The translations under genes and the position numbers were made by a program. From Rhodospirillaceae bacterium TMED167 (GTDB taxonomy: Bacteria; Pseudomonadota; Alphaproteobacteria; Rhodospirillales_A; UBA2165): 6,411 bases of DNA. Where the stretch lies: positions 2,592 to 9,002 of the forward strand of contig NHHQ01000025.1 of the NCBI GenBank assembly GCA_002170915.1. The letters run 5' to 3'. The notes under the pieces were generated by a model. The model did no database searches. It saw only the letters and a program-made list of their open reading frames with translations, and was not told where the DNA came from. Positions 5,142 to 6,411 of the stretch are shown in pieces (the stretch's first letter is position 1; every line of letters begins with the position of its first letter).

Positions 5142-5855
5142 TTAACGCATGTCGGTAGCATCTTTACTGATTGTCTTCTCCCATTTTTTAATCAATGCAG
5201 CGGGAACTATAGCAGAGTCTATCTTACGGGCCGGATTACCAAGCATAAACGAACCAGCATCTACGTCCCTTGCGATAACTGAACCCAAGCCAATTTTCGT
5301 CATTGGGCCAATCATAATGTTATCCGCAATAGCGCATTGGCCAGCAATAAACGTATAGCCACCAATTTTTACACCTGAACTCGTTGTAGAATTTGCACAG
5401 ATCGTTACGCCATCACCTAAGATGTTATCAGCACCAATAACCGCGTTCCAGATGACTTTTGTAAAATCCCCAAGAATGGATCCGTTTCCAACAATGCAAC
5501 CCGCGTGAATAATAGTGCCGATACCTATCTTCGCAGAACTATAAATTTTCGCTGATGGATGTATAAGCGTCTCGTAGTTTTCCAGGGGAACATTTAACTT
5601 GTCGAAAATGGATTGCGTAGCCAATCGTGCACGGTTACTACCAACGCCCATCACAAAGGCGGCTGTAGCAAATTTCCCGACCGTCTCTAGGGGCCCCAGA
5701 ACTTTTACACCTAAAATGTCCTTTCCATGTAGTTCATAATTATCATCAAGAATGCCAAGAACCCTGTATGCTGGAGAGAGTTGATTGATATCATTCACGA
5801 TTTCAATCTGCTCGCGAAAAGCACCTGCACCGACGAACACTAAGTCTTTTATCAA
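5142..5855 (-). CDS. NeuD/PglD-like sugar acyltransferase with left-handed beta-helix
   Basis: Predicted to transfer an acyl group to an amino or hydroxyl group of a nucleotide sugar in the cytosol. The 237 residues show the two-part NeuD/PglD layout. An N-terminal Rossmann-like region starts with VFVGAGAFREQ (6-16), includes GILDD (34-38), and binds the UDP-sugar in relatives. From LIHPSA (97-102) onward there is a run of hexapeptide repeats forming the beta-helix, ending in VIARDV (193-198) and the family hallmark GNPARKI (206-212). In relatives the catalytic histidine lies in a VIGHD-like sequence; the aligned stretch here is AVIGADNILGD (138-148), with Ala142 in its place. The start is a TTG overlapping the stop of the carrier protein gene by four bases, preceded by AAGGCGA at suitable distance, so translational coupling is likely. 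Its direct partnership with an acyl carrier protein suggests an acyl-ACP donor rather than acetyl-CoA (inference). Confidence 0.87.
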   Translation of the reverse strand: MIKDLVFVGAGAFREQIEIVNDINQLSPAYRVLGILDDNYELHGKDILGVKVLGPLETVGKFATAAFVMGVGSNRARLATQSIFDKLNVPLENYETLIHPSAKIYSSAKIGIGTIIHAGCIVGNGSILGDFTKVIWNAVIGADNILGDGVTICANSTTSSGVKIGGYTFIAGQCAIADNIMIGPMTKIGLGSVIARDVDAGSFMLGNPARKIDSAIVPAALIKKWEKTISKDATDMR

Positions 5856-6151
5856 TTACTGTCGCCTTTTAAGGTTTGCAAATTTACCTCTAAATAGCTT
5901 CTCAAGGTTCCCAACGATCGGAGTGGATGAGAGCCGTCAATCCCGTTCCATTCCACCCAAATATCAGGCACTAACCCTAATTTCTCAGAAAACTGAGATT
6001 CTAGTTCAGCCAATAACGAAACAATTCCCATTGAGTCGATTTTACTATTATCACCCAGAAGTGGTGTTTCCCATTCAGGTGAAAGGCGCATTTCAGGCGG
6101 CAGGTCTTTATTCACCACCTCGATCACTGAATAGATGATATCGTCAATCAT
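5852..6151 (-). CDS. Acyl carrier protein (phosphopantetheine-binding), dedicated to the neighbouring acylation module
   Basis: A 99-residue carrier protein that would hold an acyl or aminoacyl group as a thioester on a 4'-phosphopantetheine arm. The attachment motif is GDNSKIDSMGIVSLLAELE (33-51). Ser40 is the modified residue, and DSM replaces the common DSL. Short acidic helices before and after fit the four-helix fold. It is longer than housekeeping AcpP (about 78 residues) and has an insertion-like WVEWNG segment in the second half, so it is a specialised carrier and not the fatty acid synthase one. Its ATG overlaps the stop of the upstream adenylation gene by one base (TAATG), and its TGA overlaps the next gene's TTG start. 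The three are therefore almost certainly co-translated. A partner phosphopantetheinyl transferase is not in view. Confidence 0.85.
   Translation of the reverse strand: MIDDIIYSVIEVVNKDLPPEMRLSPEWETPLLGDNSKIDSMGIVSLLAELESQFSEKLGLVPDIWVEWNGIDGSHPLRSLGTLRSYLEVNLQTLKGDSN
5857..5868 (-). promoter_or_regulatory. Ribosome binding site deciding the TTG start of the acyltransferase
   Basis: AAGGCGA on the minus strand lies about six bases before the TTG at 5855. No ATG occurs in frame near the N-terminal Rossmann motif, so this site and the four-base overlap with the carrier protein stop fix the start. Confidence 0.5.
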
Positions 6152-6411
6152 TAGACTTTATCGCACGTTTGGAGAAATGCGCTAACCGCAATTCGATCTA
6201 CCTTACCGCTACTATTAACGGGTAACTTTTCGATCTGATGATAACTAATTGGATGCATATAGCGCGGTAACCGCTCGCGCAGGAAATCTGTGATTACGTG
6301 CCCCTCAGGTAGCGTATTACCTACCAGCGCTGCACGAATGAAATCACGGTCTCCTTGGCGAATTACCGCGCATATCGACTCATCAATATCGGCATGTTCC
6401 CTCAAATAAAA
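6151..6411 (-). CDS. C-terminal end of an AMP-forming adenylation enzyme (acyl/amino acid ligase), 5' part outside the window
   Basis: The last 86 residues of an ANL-superfamily enzyme, which activates a carboxylate with ATP and passes it to a thiol. The frame is open to the right edge, so most of the gene (usually over 500 residues) is missing. What is present is the small mobile C-terminal domain. It starts within the IE-type helix (residues FYLREHADIDES at the edge) and continues through VITDFLRERLPRYMHP. It ends with the A10-type motif LPVNSSGKVDR, where Lys70 of the fragment is the catalytic lysine for adenylate formation. The match to NRPS-like adenylation domains (A10 motif NGKVDR) is as good as to acyl-CoA ligases. 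The stop shares a base with the carrier protein start, which points to that protein as the acceptor. The substrate pocket lies outside, so the acid cannot be predicted. Confidence 0.82.
   Translation of the reverse strand, partial: FYLREHADIDESICAVIRQGDRDFIRAALVGNTLPEGHVITDFLRERLPRYMHPISYHQIEKLPVNSSGKVDRIAVSAFLQTCDKV

Noticed and set aside
5785..6138. A 117-codon plus-strand frame
   Set aside because: It lies opposite the carrier protein and the acyltransferase start, both well supported by motifs and by overlapping stops and starts.

Overview
The window looks like a piece of a Gram-negative chromosome, most likely from a proteobacterium and possibly an alphaproteobacterium. That guess rests on the style of the ABC ATPase and the ADP-independent mix of surface-sugar genes; no rRNA or other marker is present to settle it. 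Nearly all genes lie on the minus strand; a sulfotransferase is the only clear plus-strand gene.

Left part (1-1167): the 5' 286 codons of an FbpC-like ferric-iron ABC transporter ATPase, cut by the left edge. A leader of about 150 bases precedes it, carrying a good -35/-10 pair overlapped by a 14-of-19 match to the Fur box. This is a plausible iron-regulated transport unit that continues off the window and is probably unrelated to the rest.

Middle (1168-3566): a short pyruvate-kinase-family protein made of the catalytic barrel and B domain without the usual C-terminal domain. It is divergent, across a 288-base gap, from a PAPS-dependent sulfotransferase-like protein. A gap holding only a doubtful 60-codon frame separates the sulfotransferase from a convergent DegT-family PLP-dependent sugar aminotransferase.

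Right part (3567-6411): the aminotransferase, then a 360-base AT-rich gap with inverted repeats, then a tightly coupled minus-strand operon. In transcription order the operon holds the C-terminal end of an AMP-forming adenylation enzyme, a dedicated acyl carrier protein and a NeuD/PglD-like left-handed beta-helix acyltransferase. The genes overlap by 1 and 4 bases.

How they may work together (inference): the adenylating enzyme activates a carboxylic or amino acid and loads it on the phosphopantetheine arm of the carrier protein. The beta-helix enzyme then transfers the acyl group to an amino sugar, whose amine could come from the DegT aminotransferase. The sulfotransferase could further decorate the same glycan. 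This would be a carrier-protein-based route for acylating a surface sugar, in place of the usual acyl-CoA donor. The beta-helix enzyme lacks the histidine expected at the catalytic position, which makes its chemistry an open question. The short pyruvate kinase homologue has no obvious place in the scheme.
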